Source: Acidovorax sp. Leaf191 (GTDB lineage Bacteria > Pseudomonadota > Gammaproteobacteria > Burkholderiales > Burkholderiaceae_C). Taken from it: a stretch of 64,000 nt of DNA. Positions 33,348 to 43,054 of this stretch are shown one piece after another. The notes under the pieces are model-generated. The model saw nothing but the letters and a program-made list of their open reading frames with translations, had not been told where the DNA came from and made no database searches. Position 1 is the first letter of the stretch, and each line of letters opens with the position of its first letter. The stretch is from NCBI RefSeq assembly GCF_001424425.1, contig NZ_LMPT01000001.1:810644-874643 (forward strand), in the 5' to 3' direction. Made by a program: the position numbers and the translations under genes.

Positions 33348-34364
33348 TCAGGCCGCGGCAGCCCGCTGCAGGCGGTCTCGCACGCCTTCCCAGTCGGGGC
33401 TGGCGGGCGGGGTTTCGATCCAGATCAGTTTCACGCCGTCGTCGTCGAAGCCGCGCAGCACGGCGAACAGTTGCTGGGCGGTGGCGGCCGCATCGTCGGG
33501 CATGCGGCGCATGACCAGCCGCGACGACTTGGTGCGCAGCACGGCGCGGGCGTACACCGCAATGTTGGCGGCCTCGGCGCCCAGCAGGTCCAGGCCGGTC
33601 TGCAGCGCCTTGGCATCCATCAGGCGCACCTTGGCGTTGGGCGCGTAGTGGGCCTCCAGCGTGCCCGAGGCGCGGGGCGTGTGGTCGGGCAGGTCTTCCT
33701 TGGACAGGGGGGCCGTGCCGCAGGCTGCCGTGATCTGCTCGCGGGTGATGGCGCCGGGGCGCAGCAGCACCGGCACGCCGCGGGTGCAGTCCACGATGGT
33801 GCTCTCGATGCCCACGGCGCAGGCGCCGCCGTCGAGCACCAGCAGGTCGGCGCCCAGCTCATCGCGCACGTGCTGCGCGGTGGTGGGGCTTACGCGGCCG
33901 AAGCGGTTGGCGCTGGGGGCCGCCACGCCCCACACCGGCGGTCCACCGGCCTGGGCGTCGTCGCCCGGGGCCGCGCAGGCCACGAGCAGGGCGTGCGCCA
34001 CCGGGTGTGCCGGGCAGCGCAGCCCCACGCTGTCCTGGCCGCCGGTGGCGGCGGTGGCCACGCCGGGCAGGCGCGGCAGGATGAGCGTGAGCGGGCCGGG
34101 CCAGAACGCGTCGACCAGCGCCCGGGCGAACGGCGGCACGCTGCTGGCAAAGTGGCGGATGCCGTCCGCGTTGGCCACGTGCACGATCAGCGGATGGTCG
34201 CTGGGCCGCCCCTTGGCGGCAAAGATCTGCGCCACGGCGGCATCGCTGCTCGCGTCGGCCGCCAGGCCGTACACGGTTTCGGTGGGCAGGCCCAGCAGCG
34301 CGCCGCTGCGCACCGCGCGGGCCGCAGCGGCGATGGCCTGGGGGTCGTTGCCGTCGAGGATCAT
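33348..34364 (-). CDS. L-threonylcarbamoyladenylate synthase (Sua5/TsaC long form)
   Basis: 338 residues from the ATG at 34362-34364. The YrdC domain (1-205) contains GLPTETVYGLAADA, the KGRPSDHPLIVH phosphate-binding stretch and PSANRFGRVSP; the extra C-terminal Sua5 domain (about 240-338) follows, so it is the long Sua5 type. It makes threonylcarbamoyl-AMP from threonine, bicarbonate and ATP for t6A37 in tRNA. It lies five bases after purK in the purE-purK-sua5 operon. Function is independent of purine synthesis, but the shared operon is common in this group. Confidence 0.92.
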   Translation of the reverse strand: MILDGNDPQAIAAAARAVRSGALLGLPTETVYGLAADASSDAAVAQIFAAKGRPSDHPLIVHVANADGIRHFASSVPPFARALVDAFWPGPLTLILPRLPGVATAATGGQDSVGLRCPAHPVAHALLVACAAPGDDAQAGGPPVWGVAAPSANRFGRVSPTTAQHVRDELGADLLVLDGGACAVGIESTIVDCTRGVPVLLRPGAITREQITAACGTAPLSKEDLPDHTPRASGTLEAHYAPNAKVRLMDAKALQTGLDLLGAEAANIAVYARAVLRTKSSRLVMRRMPDDAAATAQQLFAVLRGFDDDGVKLIWIETPPASPDWEGVRDRLQRAAAA

Positions 34365-34369
34365 GGTGG

Positions 34370-35539
34370 TCAGAACGGGGCTATGCCCAGCAGGGCGGCC
34401 GCCTGCAGCGCCGTGGCGCGTGCGGCTTCGGGCGTGGGACCGGTCACGTTGAGGTGGCCCATCTTGCGGCCGCGCTTGGCGTCGCGCTTGCCGTACAGGT
34501 GCAGATGGGTGCCGGGCAGGGCCAGCACCTCGGCCCAGGGCGGGGTCTGCGCGGCGTCGCCGTGCGCGAACCACAGGTCGCCCAGCAGGTTCAGCATCAC
34601 GGCGGGGCTGTGCTGGCGCGGCGGGGTCAGCGGCAGGCCCGCCATGGTGCGCACCTGCAGCTCGAACTGCGACACGTCACAGGCGTTCTGGCTGTAGTGG
34701 CCGCTGTTGTGCGGGCGCGGGGCGATCTCGTTGACCACCAGGCTGCCGTCCTGCAGCACGAAGAACTCGACGCACAGCACACCCACGTACTGCAGGCCTT
34801 CTGCTACAGATTTTGCAGCTGCCACCGCTTGTGCAGCAAGCGGTAGGGGCAGATTCTGTTCATGAACCTCGGTCACGGCCAGGATGCCGTCGCGGTGCAG
34901 GTTGCGCTGCACCGGCAGGTGCACCATGGCGCCGTCGGCTCCGCGCGCCACGATCACCGAGCATTCGAGCGCCAGCGGCAGCATCTTCTCCAGCACGCAC
35001 GGGACCTTGCCCACGGCATCCCAGGCGGCGGCCAGCTCGGCGGCGGTCTTCACACGCACCTGGCCCTTGCCGTCGTAGCCCATGCGGGCGGTTTTGAGAA
35101 TTCCTGGAAGCAGGTCTTCGGACACGGCGCCCAGTTGCTCGGCCGTCTCGATCACCGCATACGGCGCGCAGGGCACGCCGCAGCCGACGAAGTGCGCCTT
35201 CTCGCGGGCGCGGTCCTGCGCCACCGACACGGCGCTGGCTGCGGGCGACACCGGGCGCTGTGCGGCCAGCGTGGCCAGCGCAGCAGCGGGCACGTTCTCG
35301 AACTCGGTGGTCACCGCGTCGGACACGCGGGCCAGCTCGGCCAGGCCCGCCGGGTCTTCGTAGCCGGTCTGGATGTGGTGGTGGCTCACCAGGCCGGCAG
35401 GGCTGTCGGGGTCGGCGTCGAGCACGGCCGTGAAGTAGCCCATGGCCTGCGCCGCGTGCACGAACATGCGGCCCAGCTGGCCGCCGCCCAGCACGCCCAG
35501 CGTCGCGCCAGGAAGGAGAGGCGTTGTAGACGCGGTCAT
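34370..35539 (-). CDS. purK: N5-carboxyaminoimidazole ribonucleotide synthase (PurK) with a repeat-encoded segment
   Basis: 389 residues; E. coli PurK is about 355. ATP-grasp enzyme of purine synthesis converting AIR, bicarbonate and ATP to N5-CAIR. Visible are [17 protein letters not shown], the ATP-grasp lysines ([13 protein letters not shown]), [25 protein letters not shown] and the C-terminal [15 protein letters not shown]. Residues about 227-246 ([19 protein letters not shown]) are encoded by an antisense-oriented family A repeat; they form an Ala-rich helix between conserved strands. It overlaps purE by four bases. Confidence 0.93.
   Translation of the reverse strand: MTASTTPLLPGATLGVLGGGQLGRMFVHAAQAMGYFTAVLDADPDSPAGLVSHHHIQTGYEDPAGLAELARVSDAVTTEFENVPAAALATLAAQRPVSPAASAVSVAQDRAREKAHFVGCGVPCAPYAVIETAEQLGAVSEDLLPGILKTARMGYDGKGQVRVKTAAELAAAWDAVGKVPCVLEKMLPLALECSVIVARGADGAMVHLPVQRNLHRDGILAVTEVHEQNLPLPLAAQAVAAAKSVAEGLQYVGVLCVEFFVLQDGSLVVNEIAPRPHNSGHYSQNACDVSQFELQVRTMAGLPLTPPRQHSPAVMLNLLGDLWFAHGDAAQTPPWAEVLALPGTHLHLYGKRDAKRGRKMGHLNVTGPTPEAARATALQAAALLGIAPF
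34802..34860 (+). repeat. Family A repeat inside purK, opposite strand
   Basis: A copy oriented on the plus strand (core GATTTTGCAGCTGCCACCGC, then CAAGCGGTAGGGGC), within the minus-strand purK frame. It is read in frame as an Ala-rich helix, in the same frame as the antisense copies in proA and exbB. Confidence 0.7.
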
Positions 35540-36030
35540 GCGGCAGGGGGCAGGGTCATGTTGCGCGCCACCTCCGTCTGCTCGGCGCGGAAGGCTTCCA
35601 GGCGCGTACGCAGCTCGGGGTTCTCGCTGGCCAGCAGCGCCACGGCGAACAGCGCCGCATTGGCAGCCCCGGCCGTGCCGATGGCGAACGTGGCCACCGG
35701 GATGCCCTTGGGCATCTGCACGATGCTGTGCAGCGAATCCACGCCCTGCAGGTGCCGGCTGGCCACCGGCACGCCCAGCACGGGCACGGTGGTCTTGGCA
35801 GCGATCATGCCGGGCAGGTGGGCTGCGCCGCCCGCACCGGCGATGATGGCCTTGAGGCCCCGGCCCGCGGCGGCTTCGGCGTAGGCGAACATGTCGTCGG
35901 GCATGCGGTGGGCCGAGACCACGCGGGCCTCGTGCGCGATGCCGAACTGTTCAAGAATCTGCACTGCATGCTGCATGGTGTCCCAGTCGCTGCTGGAGCC
36001 CATGACCACGCCGATCTGGATGGGTTTCAT
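35536..36030 (-). CDS. purE: N5-carboxyaminoimidazole ribonucleotide mutase (PurE class I)
   Basis: 164 residues from the ATG at 36028-36030. Rearranges N5-CAIR to CAIR. Shows the class I signature [22 protein letters not shown] and [16 protein letters not shown] with the active-site His residues. The frame is open upstream to 36159, but that extension is Ser/Ala-rich and not conserved. It overlaps purK by four bases and begins the purE-purK-sua5 operon. Confidence 0.95.
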   Translation of the reverse strand: MKPIQIGVVMGSSSDWDTMQHAVQILEQFGIAHEARVVSAHRMPDDMFAYAEAAAGRGLKAIIAGAGGAAHLPGMIAAKTTVPVLGVPVASRHLQGVDSLHSIVQMPKGIPVATFAIGTAGAANAALFAVALLASENPELRTRLEAFRAEQTEVARNMTLPPAA

Positions 36031-36191
36031 GGTGGTAGGGGGTGCGCGGCGGCGGGTTGCGCCCGCTGCACGGCTGTAGGTGGAACCCGCGATTTTACTT
36101 TTTGCGCTCCCCTTCCCGGAGCCGGGACATGTCGATGGGCCAAAATAGCGCGAACCCACCAGCTGCGCCGGCCTCTCCCGGCCTCCCCATC

Positions 36192-37100
36192 ATGATTGAC
36201 GTCACCGTAGAAAACTTTGAAGCCGAGGTGGTTGCCGCCTCCATGGATGTGCCCGTCCTGGTGGACTTCTGGGCGCCCTGGTGCGGGCCCTGCAAATCGC
36301 TCGGTCCGGTGCTGGAAAAGCTGGAGACCGAATACGCCGGCCGCTTCAAGCTCGCCAAGGTCGACTCCGACCAGGAGCAGCAGCTCGCGGGCATGTTCGG
36401 CATCCGCAGCATCCCCACCTGCGTGCTGCTCATGAACGGCCAGCCCGTGGATGGCTTCATGGGCGCGCTGCCCGAGGGCCAGGTGCGTGCCTTCCTCGAC
36501 AAGCACGTGCCCACCGAAGACCAGCTCACGGCCGAAGCCGAAGAGGAAGAAGCCTTCGAAGCCCTGGCCGAAGGCGACACCGACACGGCGCTCGAGAAGC
36601 TGCAGCATGCCGTCGTGACCGACCCCGCCAACGACGACGCCCGCTTCGACTACGTCAAGCTGCTGCTGCAGCTGGGCCGCGAAGACGACGCCAAGGTCGC
36701 CTTCGCCCCGGTGATCGCCAAGGCCCCGGGTTCGCGCAAGCTCGGTGCCCTCAAGACCTGGATGGATGCTATTGATTTCGTAGCTTTGAGCGCTTATGGA
36801 GAGAGCGCTGGAGCCGATTTTGATGCCAAGATCGCCGCCAGCAAGCGCGACTTCGACACCCGCTACGCGCGTGCCCGCTGGCTCATGGCCCGCCAGCGCT
36901 GGACCGACGCGATGGACGAATTGCTCGAAATCCTCATGCGCGACAAGGCCTGGGGCGAAGAAGCCGCCCGCAAGACCTATGTCGCCATCCTCGAAATCAT
37001 CGAGCCGCCCAAGGTGAAGGTGGCCGACGGCCAGATCCCGCCCGACGACCCGGTGGTGGCCACCTACCGCCGCCGTTTGTCGAGCGTGGTGCTCAGCTGA
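36192..37100 (+). CDS. cnoX: Thioredoxin-fold holdase/co-chaperone CnoX (YbbN-like) with a repeat-encoded insert
   Basis: 302 residues from ATG 36192. The thioredoxin domain (1-110) has the motif WAPWCGPCK with Cys31 and Cys34, unlike E. coli CnoX, which lacks the CPC pair. A TPR-like helical domain (about 115-302) follows. CnoX proteins pass unfolded clients to GroEL/DnaK under oxidative stress. Residues about 192-211 (DAIDFVALSAYGESAGADF) come from a sense family A repeat. An in-frame ATG at 36129 has a GGAG site and would add 21 residues, but a CAAAAT -10-like box at 36141-36146 favours the later start. Confidence 0.88.
   Translation: MIDVTVENFEAEVVAASMDVPVLVDFWAPWCGPCKSLGPVLEKLETEYAGRFKLAKVDSDQEQQLAGMFGIRSIPTCVLLMNGQPVDGFMGALPEGQVRAFLDKHVPTEDQLTAEAEEEEAFEALAEGDTDTALEKLQHAVVTDPANDDARFDYVKLLLQLGREDDAKVAFAPVIAKAPGSRKLGALKTWMDAIDFVALSAYGESAGADFDAKIAASKRDFDTRYARARWLMARQRWTDAMDELLEILMRDKAWGEEAARKTYVAILEIIEPPKVKVADGQIPPDDPVVATYRRRLSSVVLS
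36767..36825 (+). repeat. Family A repeat inside cnoX
   Basis: Sense-oriented copy with core TGCTATTGATTTCGTAGCTT and an AGCGCT..AGAGCGCT hairpin. Read in the same frame as the copies in mtnN and leuS (Ala-Ile-Asp-Phe-Val-Ala). Confidence 0.75.
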
Positions 37101-37137
37101 TTCCGGCCGGGTGGCTGGACGCGGCGGGTCGGGGGTG

Positions 37138-37971
37138 ATGGCGGTGCAGCGCGCCGGGCAGGGGCACCACCGCAGCCTCCGGGCAGGCCGGGGCCGCCTG
37201 TTGGCGTGCATGGCCGCTTGCCTGCTCGCTGCGGGCTGCGGCACGCGGCCGCCGGCACCGGATGCGGTGGTGACGGGCGTGGCCTTGTCCCGAGAGCGCG
37301 TCGTGCTGCCCCCCGAGGCCGTCTTCGAGGCCACGCTGCTGGACGTGAGCCAGCCCGACGCGCCCCCGGTGGTCCTGGGGCGCCAGCGCCGCGAGCCGGC
37401 GGGCCAGCCGCCCTATGCAGTGGCCATTGCGTACCCGTCCTCGCGGTTCGTGCCCAAGGGGCGCTACGAGGTGCGCGCCGCCGTCACCCTGGAAGGCCGG
37501 CTGCTGCTGGCCTCCGAGGCGCGCCACGCCGTCCCGCAGGATGCGGCCTACCGCCATGTGGACGTGCAGCTGCGGCGCCAGCCCCCGCTGACGGCCGTGG
37601 TGGAGGCCGGTGTGCCGCTGCTGCTGACGTACTGGCGCCTGGTGTCGATCGAGGAGGAGGCCGTGCCCCGCCCCGCGCAGGGCGGCACGCCGCCGCACCT
37701 GGTGCTGCAGTCCGACGAGGCGCGGGCCACAGGCTCGGGCGGCTGCAACCGGTACCTGACCGACTACCACCTCAACGGCGCGCAGCTGTTCTTCGGCCGG
37801 GTGGTGTCCAACATCGCCCTGTGCCTGGACCGCGGCGCGCTGGAGACGCGGTTCTTCAATGCCCTGGAAGGCGTGGCGAGCTTTCGCCAGCAGGGCACGC
37901 ACCTGCAGCTGCGCGACGCGCAGGGCAAGCCGCTGCTCGGCTTCGAGGCCGCCGAGACGCTACTGGAATAG
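37138..37971 (+). CDS. Lipoprotein with YbaY-like and META domains
   Basis: 277 residues from the ATG at 37138; a GTG at 37111 would add nine. A basic N terminus and lipobox LLAAGC (Cys near 34) predict a lipoprotein. The first half (about 45-165) looks like a YbaY/type III secretion lipoprotein chaperone-like domain (SPRERVVLPPEA..EATLLDVS pattern); the second (about 170-277) is a META/HslJ domain with SGGCNRYLTDYHLNG and the conserved FFNALEG segment. Probably an envelope stress or motility-linked protein; function is not known. It is convergent with purC, with a 121-base gap showing no terminator. Confidence 0.78.
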   Translation: MAVQRAGQGHHRSLRAGRGRLLACMAACLLAAGCGTRPPAPDAVVTGVALSRERVVLPPEAVFEATLLDVSQPDAPPVVLGRQRREPAGQPPYAVAIAYPSSRFVPKGRYEVRAAVTLEGRLLLASEARHAVPQDAAYRHVDVQLRRQPPLTAVVEAGVPLLLTYWRLVSIEEEAVPRPAQGGTPPHLVLQSDEARATGSGGCNRYLTDYHLNGAQLFFGRVVSNIALCLDRGALETRFFNALEGVASFRQQGTHLQLRDAQGKPLLGFEAAETLLE

Positions 37972-38092
37972 GCGCTGGAAGCGGCAGGCCGCACGCACGG
38001 TCGGCCGTCGGGTCGCGTGCACGGCGGCGTGGCGGTTACCGCAGCCATGTAAGGCGTGCAGCCGTTCGTCATGCCGCTACGCCCTCACGCTA

Positions 38093-39013
38093 TCACGCCG
38101 TCAACCGCTCCAGCGCTTCGCGGTACTTGGCGGCGGTCTTCTCGATCACGTCGCGCGGCAGGCGCGGGGCCGGGGCGGTCTTGTCCCAGGGCTTGCCGTT
38201 GACCTGGGCCTGTTCCAGCCAGTCGCGCACGAACTGTTTGTCGTAGCTGGGTGGGTTCTCGCCGCGGGCCAGCGCGTCGGCATAGCCCTCGACAGGCCAG
38301 TAGCGCGAGCTGTCGGGGGTGAGCACCTCGTCCATCAGCACCAGCGTGCCGTCGGGCGCGAGGCCGAACTCGAACTTCGTGTCGGCAATGATCATGCCTT
38401 TGGCCAGCGAGATTTCGGCCGCCGCCTGGTAGATGGCGATGCTCAGGTCGCGGATGCGGGTGGCCAGATCCAGGCCGATCATCTCCACCGTGCGCTCGAA
38501 GGTGATGTTCTCGTCGTGCTCGCCCGCAGCGGCCTTGGCGGCGGGCGTGTAGATGGGCGTGGGCAGCTTGGCGGCGTTGGTCAGGCCCTCGGGCAGCGGC
38601 ACGCCGCACACCGCGCGCGATTCCTGGTATTCCTTCCAGCCGCTGCCGGCCAGGTAGCCCCGCACCACGGCTTCCACCGGGATGGGCTTCAGGCGCTGGA
38701 CCAGCATGGAGCGGCCGCGCACCTGGGCCACTTCTTCGGGGCTGACGACGCTCTCGGGCGCATCGCCCGTGAGGTGGTTGGGGCAGATGTGGCCGAGCTT
38801 GTCGAACCAGAACAGCGCCATCTGCGTGAGCAGCTCGCCCTTGCCGGGAATGGGCTCGCCCATGATCACGTCGAACGCCGACAGGCGGTCGCTGGCCACC
38901 ATCAGGATGCGGTCATCGCCCACGGCGTAGTTGTCGCGCACCTTGCCGCGGGCCAGCAGGGGCAGCGACGTGAGGGCAGAGGTGTGCAGGGCGGTGGAGC
39001 TGGGCTGGGTCAT
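38093..39013 (-). CDS. purC: Phosphoribosylaminoimidazole-succinocarboxamide synthase (PurC)
   Basis: 306 residues from the ATG at 39011-39013. Condenses CAIR with aspartate using ATP to give SAICAR, the step after PurE. Shows [54 protein letters not shown], and the conserved ADTKFEFG and DSSRYWP segments of the longer yeast-type PurC. The frame is open to 39073 without conserved sequence. It is 2 kb from purE-purK, separated by two plus-strand genes. Confidence 0.95.
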   Translation of the reverse strand: MTQPSSTALHTSALTSLPLLARGKVRDNYAVGDDRILMVASDRLSAFDVIMGEPIPGKGELLTQMALFWFDKLGHICPNHLTGDAPESVVSPEEVAQVRGRSMLVQRLKPIPVEAVVRGYLAGSGWKEYQESRAVCGVPLPEGLTNAAKLPTPIYTPAAKAAAGEHDENITFERTVEMIGLDLATRIRDLSIAIYQAAAEISLAKGMIIADTKFEFGLAPDGTLVLMDEVLTPDSSRYWPVEGYADALARGENPPSYDKQFVRDWLEQAQVNGKPWDKTAPAPRLPRDVIEKTAAKYREALERLTA

Positions 39014-39220
39014 GGTGTCGGTGAGGCGGTCGATGGTGTCGCGTCCGCTGCCGGCAGGCCGGTGAACGCACAACGTAAAACACGTGCGGGAGCATTCCGC
39101 GCAACCTGCGGATTTTACGCGCGGGGGCCGAGGCGGGTGGCGGGGCGGCGCCGGCCGGTGCCCGCGGCCGGGGCGTCAGGTCAGCCGGCGGCGATGTGTG
39201 CACACCGAATGTCTCGCGTG

Positions 39221-39234
39221 TTGCACTATGTTGC
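39221..39234 (+). promoter_or_regulatory. Shared 14-base operator-like site upstream of the MFS gene
   Basis: TTGCACTATGTTGC occurs here and, as its exact reverse complement, at 59536-59549 upstream of kup. The TGCA/TGCAA-type half-sites recall PhaR-like regulators of polyhydroxyalkanoate metabolism in betaproteobacteria, but that is only a resemblance. Confidence 0.25.
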
Positions 39235-39282
39235 GGCACACTGGGCGGCCCTCCTTCCCTGAGCCGCCGCGCGCGACTTTCC

Positions 39283-40560
39283 GTGCAGTCTTCCTCCTCT
39301 TCCTCGCCTGCTGCTTCGGCAGCCTCTGCCGCCGTTCCAGCCGCCCCCATGCTCACGCCGCGGCGCGAGTTCTGGCTGCTGCTCACCCTGGCCGGCATCC
39401 AGTTCACGCACATCCTGGACTTCATGATCATGATGCCGCTCGGGCCGCAATTCACGCGGCTCTTCGCCATCAGCGATGCGCAGTTCGGGCTGCTGGTGTC
39501 GGCCTATACGCTGTCGGCGGGCGCGTCGGGCCTGCTGGCCTCCACCTACATCGACCGCTTCGGCCGCAAGCGCCTGCTGCTCACGCTGTACGTGCTGTTC
39601 GGCCTGGCCACGCTGGCCTGCGGGCTGGCGCCCACGTACGGCTCGCTGATGGTGGCGCGCATCCTGGCGGGCGCGTTCGGCGGGGTGCTGTCGGCGCTGT
39701 CGCAGACCATCGTGGCCGACGTGGTGCCGTTCGAGCGGCGCGGCCGGGCGATGGGCATCGTGATGACATCGTTTTCGCTGTCCACCGTGGCGGGCGTGCC
39801 GCTCGGGCTGCTGCTGGCCCAGTACGGCGGCTGGCACCTGCCGTTCATCGCCATCGCGTCGCTGGTCGGCGTGCTGGCCATCTTCGCGGCCCGCACCATG
39901 CCGACGATGACGGCGCACCTGCAGGCCGCGCAGCGCCGCAGCACGTTCGGCGGCATCGCCCAGGTGCTGGGCGACGCCAACCACCGCTGGGCGTTCCTGT
40001 TCTCGGCGCTGATCATGTTCACCGGCTTCACGGTGATCCCCTACATCACGATCTACCTGCAGGCCAACGCCGGCGTGCGGCCCGACCAGGTCCCGCTGGT
40101 GTACCTGTGCGGCGGGGTGGTCACGCTGTTCACCGCTCGGCTGTTCGGCGTGCTGACCGACCGCTGGGGCAAGGTGGTGGTGTTCCGCTGCCTGGCGATC
40201 GCGGGAGCGTTTCCGCTGCTGGGGATCACGCTGGTGCGCGGCGTGCCGCTGTGGGGCGTGCTCACGGTGTCCACGCTGATGTTTGCGCTGATGAGCGGCC
40301 GCATGATCCCGGGCATGGCCATCATCTCGTCGGCGGCGCAGCCGTCGCTGCGCGGCACCTTCATGACGCTGAACGCATCGGTGCAGTCGGCGGCCATGGG
40401 CATGGCTTCATTTCTGGGCGGGTTGCTGATCAGCCGCGATGCGCAGGGGCTGGTGCAGAACTACTGGATGTCCGCCGCGGTGGGCATCACGGCCAGTGTG
40501 CTGTCGATGCTGGTGGTGGGGCGCCTGGTGCTGCACGGTGCAACACCGCAGGCCCGCTGA
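39283..40560 (+). CDS. Major facilitator superfamily transporter
   Basis: 425 residues if started at the GTG at 39283; an ATG at 39349 (MLTPRREF) would give 403. Twelve membrane helices in two halves, with the MFS signature DRFGRKRLLLT between helices 2 and 3 and a matching TDRWGKVVVFR in the second half. The class resembles AraJ/drug-efflux types. The N-terminal Ser/Ala-rich stretch before the first helix is atypical, and no clear ribosome-binding site is seen for either start. The substrate is unknown. Confidence 0.82.
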   Translation: MQSSSSSSPAASAASAAVPAAPMLTPRREFWLLLTLAGIQFTHILDFMIMMPLGPQFTRLFAISDAQFGLLVSAYTLSAGASGLLASTYIDRFGRKRLLLTLYVLFGLATLACGLAPTYGSLMVARILAGAFGGVLSALSQTIVADVVPFERRGRAMGIVMTSFSLSTVAGVPLGLLLAQYGGWHLPFIAIASLVGVLAIFAARTMPTMTAHLQAAQRRSTFGGIAQVLGDANHRWAFLFSALIMFTGFTVIPYITIYLQANAGVRPDQVPLVYLCGGVVTLFTARLFGVLTDRWGKVVVFRCLAIAGAFPLLGITLVRGVPLWGVLTVSTLMFALMSGRMIPGMAIISSAAQPSLRGTFMTLNASVQSAAMGMASFLGGLLISRDAQGLVQNYWMSAAVGITASVLSMLVVGRLVLHGATPQAR

Positions 40561-40819
40561 CCGCATGGGGGGCGAGTACGCCGCCTGAAGAGAAGGGGCG
40601 CGCGAAGGGGCGCGCAGGTCAACCGGATCATTGTGCGCGCTTTTGCGGCGCTTGGCACCTTCGCCGCCATAACCCAGCAGTCAGGGGCGGTATGGGATTG
40701 CTTTTCGGTGAGGGCAGGGGCATAGTGAACTCACGTCAACGGATGCATCCTCGTTCCCCAGCCGCTCCCCTGATCAAGGACGGCATTCTTTCACCGAGAG
40801 TGTTACAGGAGACTTATCT

Positions 40820-41155
40820 ATGAACTTGACGATCAGCGGTCACCATCTCGAAGTTACCCCCGCCTTGCGCAGCTATGTCACCACCAAGCTGGACAGGATC
40901 ACCCGCCATTTTGACCAAGTTGTCGATGTCAAGGTACTGCTGACGGTAGAGAAGCAAAAGGAGAAGGAAAAGAGGCAGCGAGCGGAATGCAACATCCATG
41001 TGAAGGGCAACGACCTGTTCGCCGAAAGCTCGCATTCCGACCTGTACGCTGCGGTGGATGAACTGGTCGACAAGATGGACCGCCAGGTGGTCCGCCACAA
41101 GGACCGCCTGCAGGATCACCACCACGAAGCCGCCAAGCGCGAACTGCACGCGTGA
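40820..41155 (+). CDS. hpf: Ribosome hibernation promoting factor (HPF/YhbH, short form)
   Basis: 111 residues. Starts [20 protein letters not shown] and has the beta-alpha fold with a basic cluster [13 protein letters not shown] and [17 protein letters not shown]. Short HPF binds the 30S decoding site and, with RMF, drives 100S dimers in stationary phase. ACAGGAGA precedes the ATG. It is followed by a strong terminator and then ptsN; rpoN, the usual upstream neighbour, is replaced here by an MFS gene. The 259-base gap before hpf shows no clear promoter beyond weak AT-rich patches. Confidence 0.93.
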   Translation: MNLTISGHHLEVTPALRSYVTTKLDRITRHFDQVVDVKVLLTVEKQKEKEKRQRAECNIHVKGNDLFAESSHSDLYAAVDELVDKMDRQVVRHKDRLQDHHHEAAKRELHA

Positions 41156-41183
41156 TGCGCCAGCCCTGAGCTTGGCACAGCAG

Positions 41184-41206
41184 CCGCCCACTGGGCGGTT
41201 TTTTTG
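41184..41206 (+). terminator. Rho-independent terminator of hpf
   Basis: CCGCC (41184-41188), loop CACTG, GGCGG and a run of seven T or more (41199-41205). It separates hpf from ptsN. Confidence 0.85.
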
Positions 41207-41265
41207 TTGCCTGACGCCCCGCGATCAGGGTTTTCGCCAAGATGTGCATAATTGTTACCTTGACC

Positions 41266-41733
41266 ATGAATCGACTCGCCTCCATCCTGCCCTCCGCCCA
41301 AGTGCTTGTGAGTGTTGACGCCACGAGCAAGAAGCGTGCTTTTGAAGAAGCGGGTCTCCTGTTCGAGAGCCAGCACGGCCTGTCGCGCGCGCTGATCACC
41401 GACAGCCTGTTTGCGCGCGAGCGCCTGGGCTCGACGGGCCTGGGCCATGGCGTGGCCATCCCGCACGGCCGCATCAAGGGGCTCAAGGCCCCGATGGCGG
41501 CGGTGTTCCAGCTGCTGCACCCCATCGGGTTCGATGCGCCGGACGAGCAGCCCGTGGGCCTCCTGATCTTCCTGCTGGTGCCGGAAGCGGCGACGCAAAA
41601 GCACCTCGAGATCCTGTCCGAGATCGCGGAACTGCTGAGCGACTCGGCCCTGCGCGAGCGGCTCAAGTCCTGCACCGACGCGGCCGAGCTGCACGGCATG
41701 ATCGCAGGCTGGCAGTCCACGCAGGCGGCCTGA
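41266..41733 (+). CDS. ptsN: Nitrogen-regulatory PTS EIIA component (PtsN)
   Basis: 155 residues from the ATG at 41266; the frame also contains an ATG at 41242. Phosphoryl carrier of the PTS-Ntr pathway, modulating potassium uptake and stress responses. The phosphorylated residue is His67 in [25 protein letters not shown] and the C-terminal helix [17 protein letters not shown] pattern fit the family. Directly upstream of hprK, the betaproteobacterial arrangement, which couples PTS phosphorylation to HPr kinase. TrkA/TrkH and Kup, known PtsN targets in other bacteria, are encoded 13-20 kb away. Confidence 0.92.
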   Translation: MNRLASILPSAQVLVSVDATSKKRAFEEAGLLFESQHGLSRALITDSLFARERLGSTGLGHGVAIPHGRIKGLKAPMAAVFQLLHPIGFDAPDEQPVGLLIFLLVPEAATQKHLEILSEIAELLSDSALRERLKSCTDAAELHGMIAGWQSTQAA

Positions 41734-41770
41734 GCCGCCCCGGCGCTGCACACCCAACCGCCAGCACCTT

Positions 41771-42727
41771 GTGAAACCCAATGTCGTCAGCGCCGACGTC
41801 CTCTTCGAGGAATTCCGCGCCGCTCTGAAATGGGAATGGGTCGCCGGGCTCGGCGCCTCCGAGCGCCGCTTCGACGAAGTGGCCGTGCGCTCCGCGCGCT
41901 CCGGGGCCGACCTCGTCGGCTACCTGAACTACATCCACCCCTACCGCGTGCAGATCCTGGGCGAGCGCGAGATCGCCTACCTGAGCAATGCGTCGCCCGA
42001 CGACTGCAAGCGCCGCATCGCCCGCATCGTGACGCTGGAGCCGCCGGTGCTGGTGCTGGCCGACAACCAGACCGCGCCCGACGCGCTGGTCTCGATGTGC
42101 GAGCGCGCACAGATCCCGATGTTCTCGACGCACGAGTCCTCGGCGTTCGTCATCGACGTGCTGCGTGCCTACCTGTCCAAGCACTTTGCCGACCGCACCA
42201 CGATGCACGGCGTGTTCATGGACATCCTGGGGCTGGGAGTGCTCATCACCGGAGAATCGGGCCTGGGCAAGAGCGAGCTGGGCCTGGAGCTGATCTCGCG
42301 CGGCAACGGCCTGGTGGCCGACGATGCGGTCGACTTCTACCGCATCAACCAGACCACCATCGAAGGCAAGTGCCCCGAGCTGCTGCAGAACCTGCTGGAA
42401 GTGCGCGGCATCGGCCTCCTGGACATCCGCGCCATCTTTGGCGAGACGGCGGTGCGCCGCAAGATGCGCCTCAAACTCATCGTGCACCTGGTGCGCAAGG
42501 AGACGCTGGAGCGCGAATACGAGCGCCTGCCGTACGAGCCGCTCACGCAGGACGTGCTGGGCGTGCCCGTGCTCAAGGTCGTGATCCAGGTGGTCGCCGG
42601 CCGCAACATCGCCGTGCTGGTCGAAGCCGCCGTGCGCAACACCATCCTGCAGTTGCGCGGCATCGATACCTACCAGGAATTCGTCGAGCGCCACCGCCGC
42701 GCCATGGAACGTGACACGGGTGGTTAG
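41771..42727 (+). CDS. hprK: HPr kinase/phosphorylase (HprK)
   Basis: 318 residues. Phosphorylates HPr on Ser46. The N-terminal domain (1-130) is followed by the kinase domain with Walker A GESGLGKS (161-168), the capping loop [13 protein letters not shown], the HPrK signature [23 protein letters not shown] and the C-terminal helices. Length fits. It is 37 bases after ptsN. HPr itself is not in the window. It is followed by a family A repeat and a family B element before the convergent fur gene. Confidence 0.95.
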   Translation: MKPNVVSADVLFEEFRAALKWEWVAGLGASERRFDEVAVRSARSGADLVGYLNYIHPYRVQILGEREIAYLSNASPDDCKRRIARIVTLEPPVLVLADNQTAPDALVSMCERAQIPMFSTHESSAFVIDVLRAYLSKHFADRTTMHGVFMDILGLGVLITGESGLGKSELGLELISRGNGLVADDAVDFYRINQTTIEGKCPELLQNLLEVRGIGLLDIRAIFGETAVRRKMRLKLIVHLVRKETLEREYERLPYEPLTQDVLGVPVLKVVIQVVAGRNIAVLVEAAVRNTILQLRGIDTYQEFVERHRRAMERDTGG

Positions 42728-42734
42728 GCCCGAC

Positions 42735-42799
42735 TGCTATTGATTTGATAGCTGCTTGCGCTGGATGGATAAGCGGCAGAGCCTGTTTTGGCTCAAATG
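42735..42799 (+). repeat. Family A repeat between hprK and fur
   Basis: Intergenic sense copy, eight bases after the hprK stop, with TGCTATTGATTTGATAGC, TGCTTGCGCT..AAGCGGCAGAGCC and a TTTTGGCTCAAA tail. It is the least degraded copy and shows both hairpins. Confidence 0.85.
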
Positions 42800-43054
42800 G
42801 GGCCTGTGAAAGTACCTCGGCCCACCGACCCTCGTCCCGGGATTCGCGGACCCCGGGTACGCCTCACGCCAAGGCAAAGGGCCAAAGAGCTTCACACCCC
42901 CGAACGCCCCCATCGTCACGGCCCACCAGAGTAGAGCCCCCAGACCGTAAACACTGGCGCTCCCCCAACGCCAGTGCACCCGTGGAACCGGCTCCGCCGG
43001 GCCACCGCGTGCGTCCCCTGCAGGGGACGGCGCCGAAGGCGACTCAGGGGCGAG
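42800..43054 (-). repeat. Family B multi-hairpin element downstream of fur
   Basis: Read in the direction of fur it begins at the fur stop. It contains CCCCTGAG near 43035-43042, a perfect 16-base palindrome GTCCCCTGCAGGGGAC (43013-43028) and a hairpin GTGG/CCAC enclosing CCGGC/GCCGG (42982-43005). The stem partners in the copies near corA and gshA change on both sides (CCGGC/GCCGG against CTGGC/GCCAG). The part from 42800 to 42965 is AT-poor, with no ORF I support. Confidence 0.7.

Noticed and set aside
41242..41265. Earlier ATG of ptsN
   Set aside because: The extra eight residues (MCIIVTLT) are not part of the conserved family start, and MNRLASILP at 41266 is the expected N terminus.
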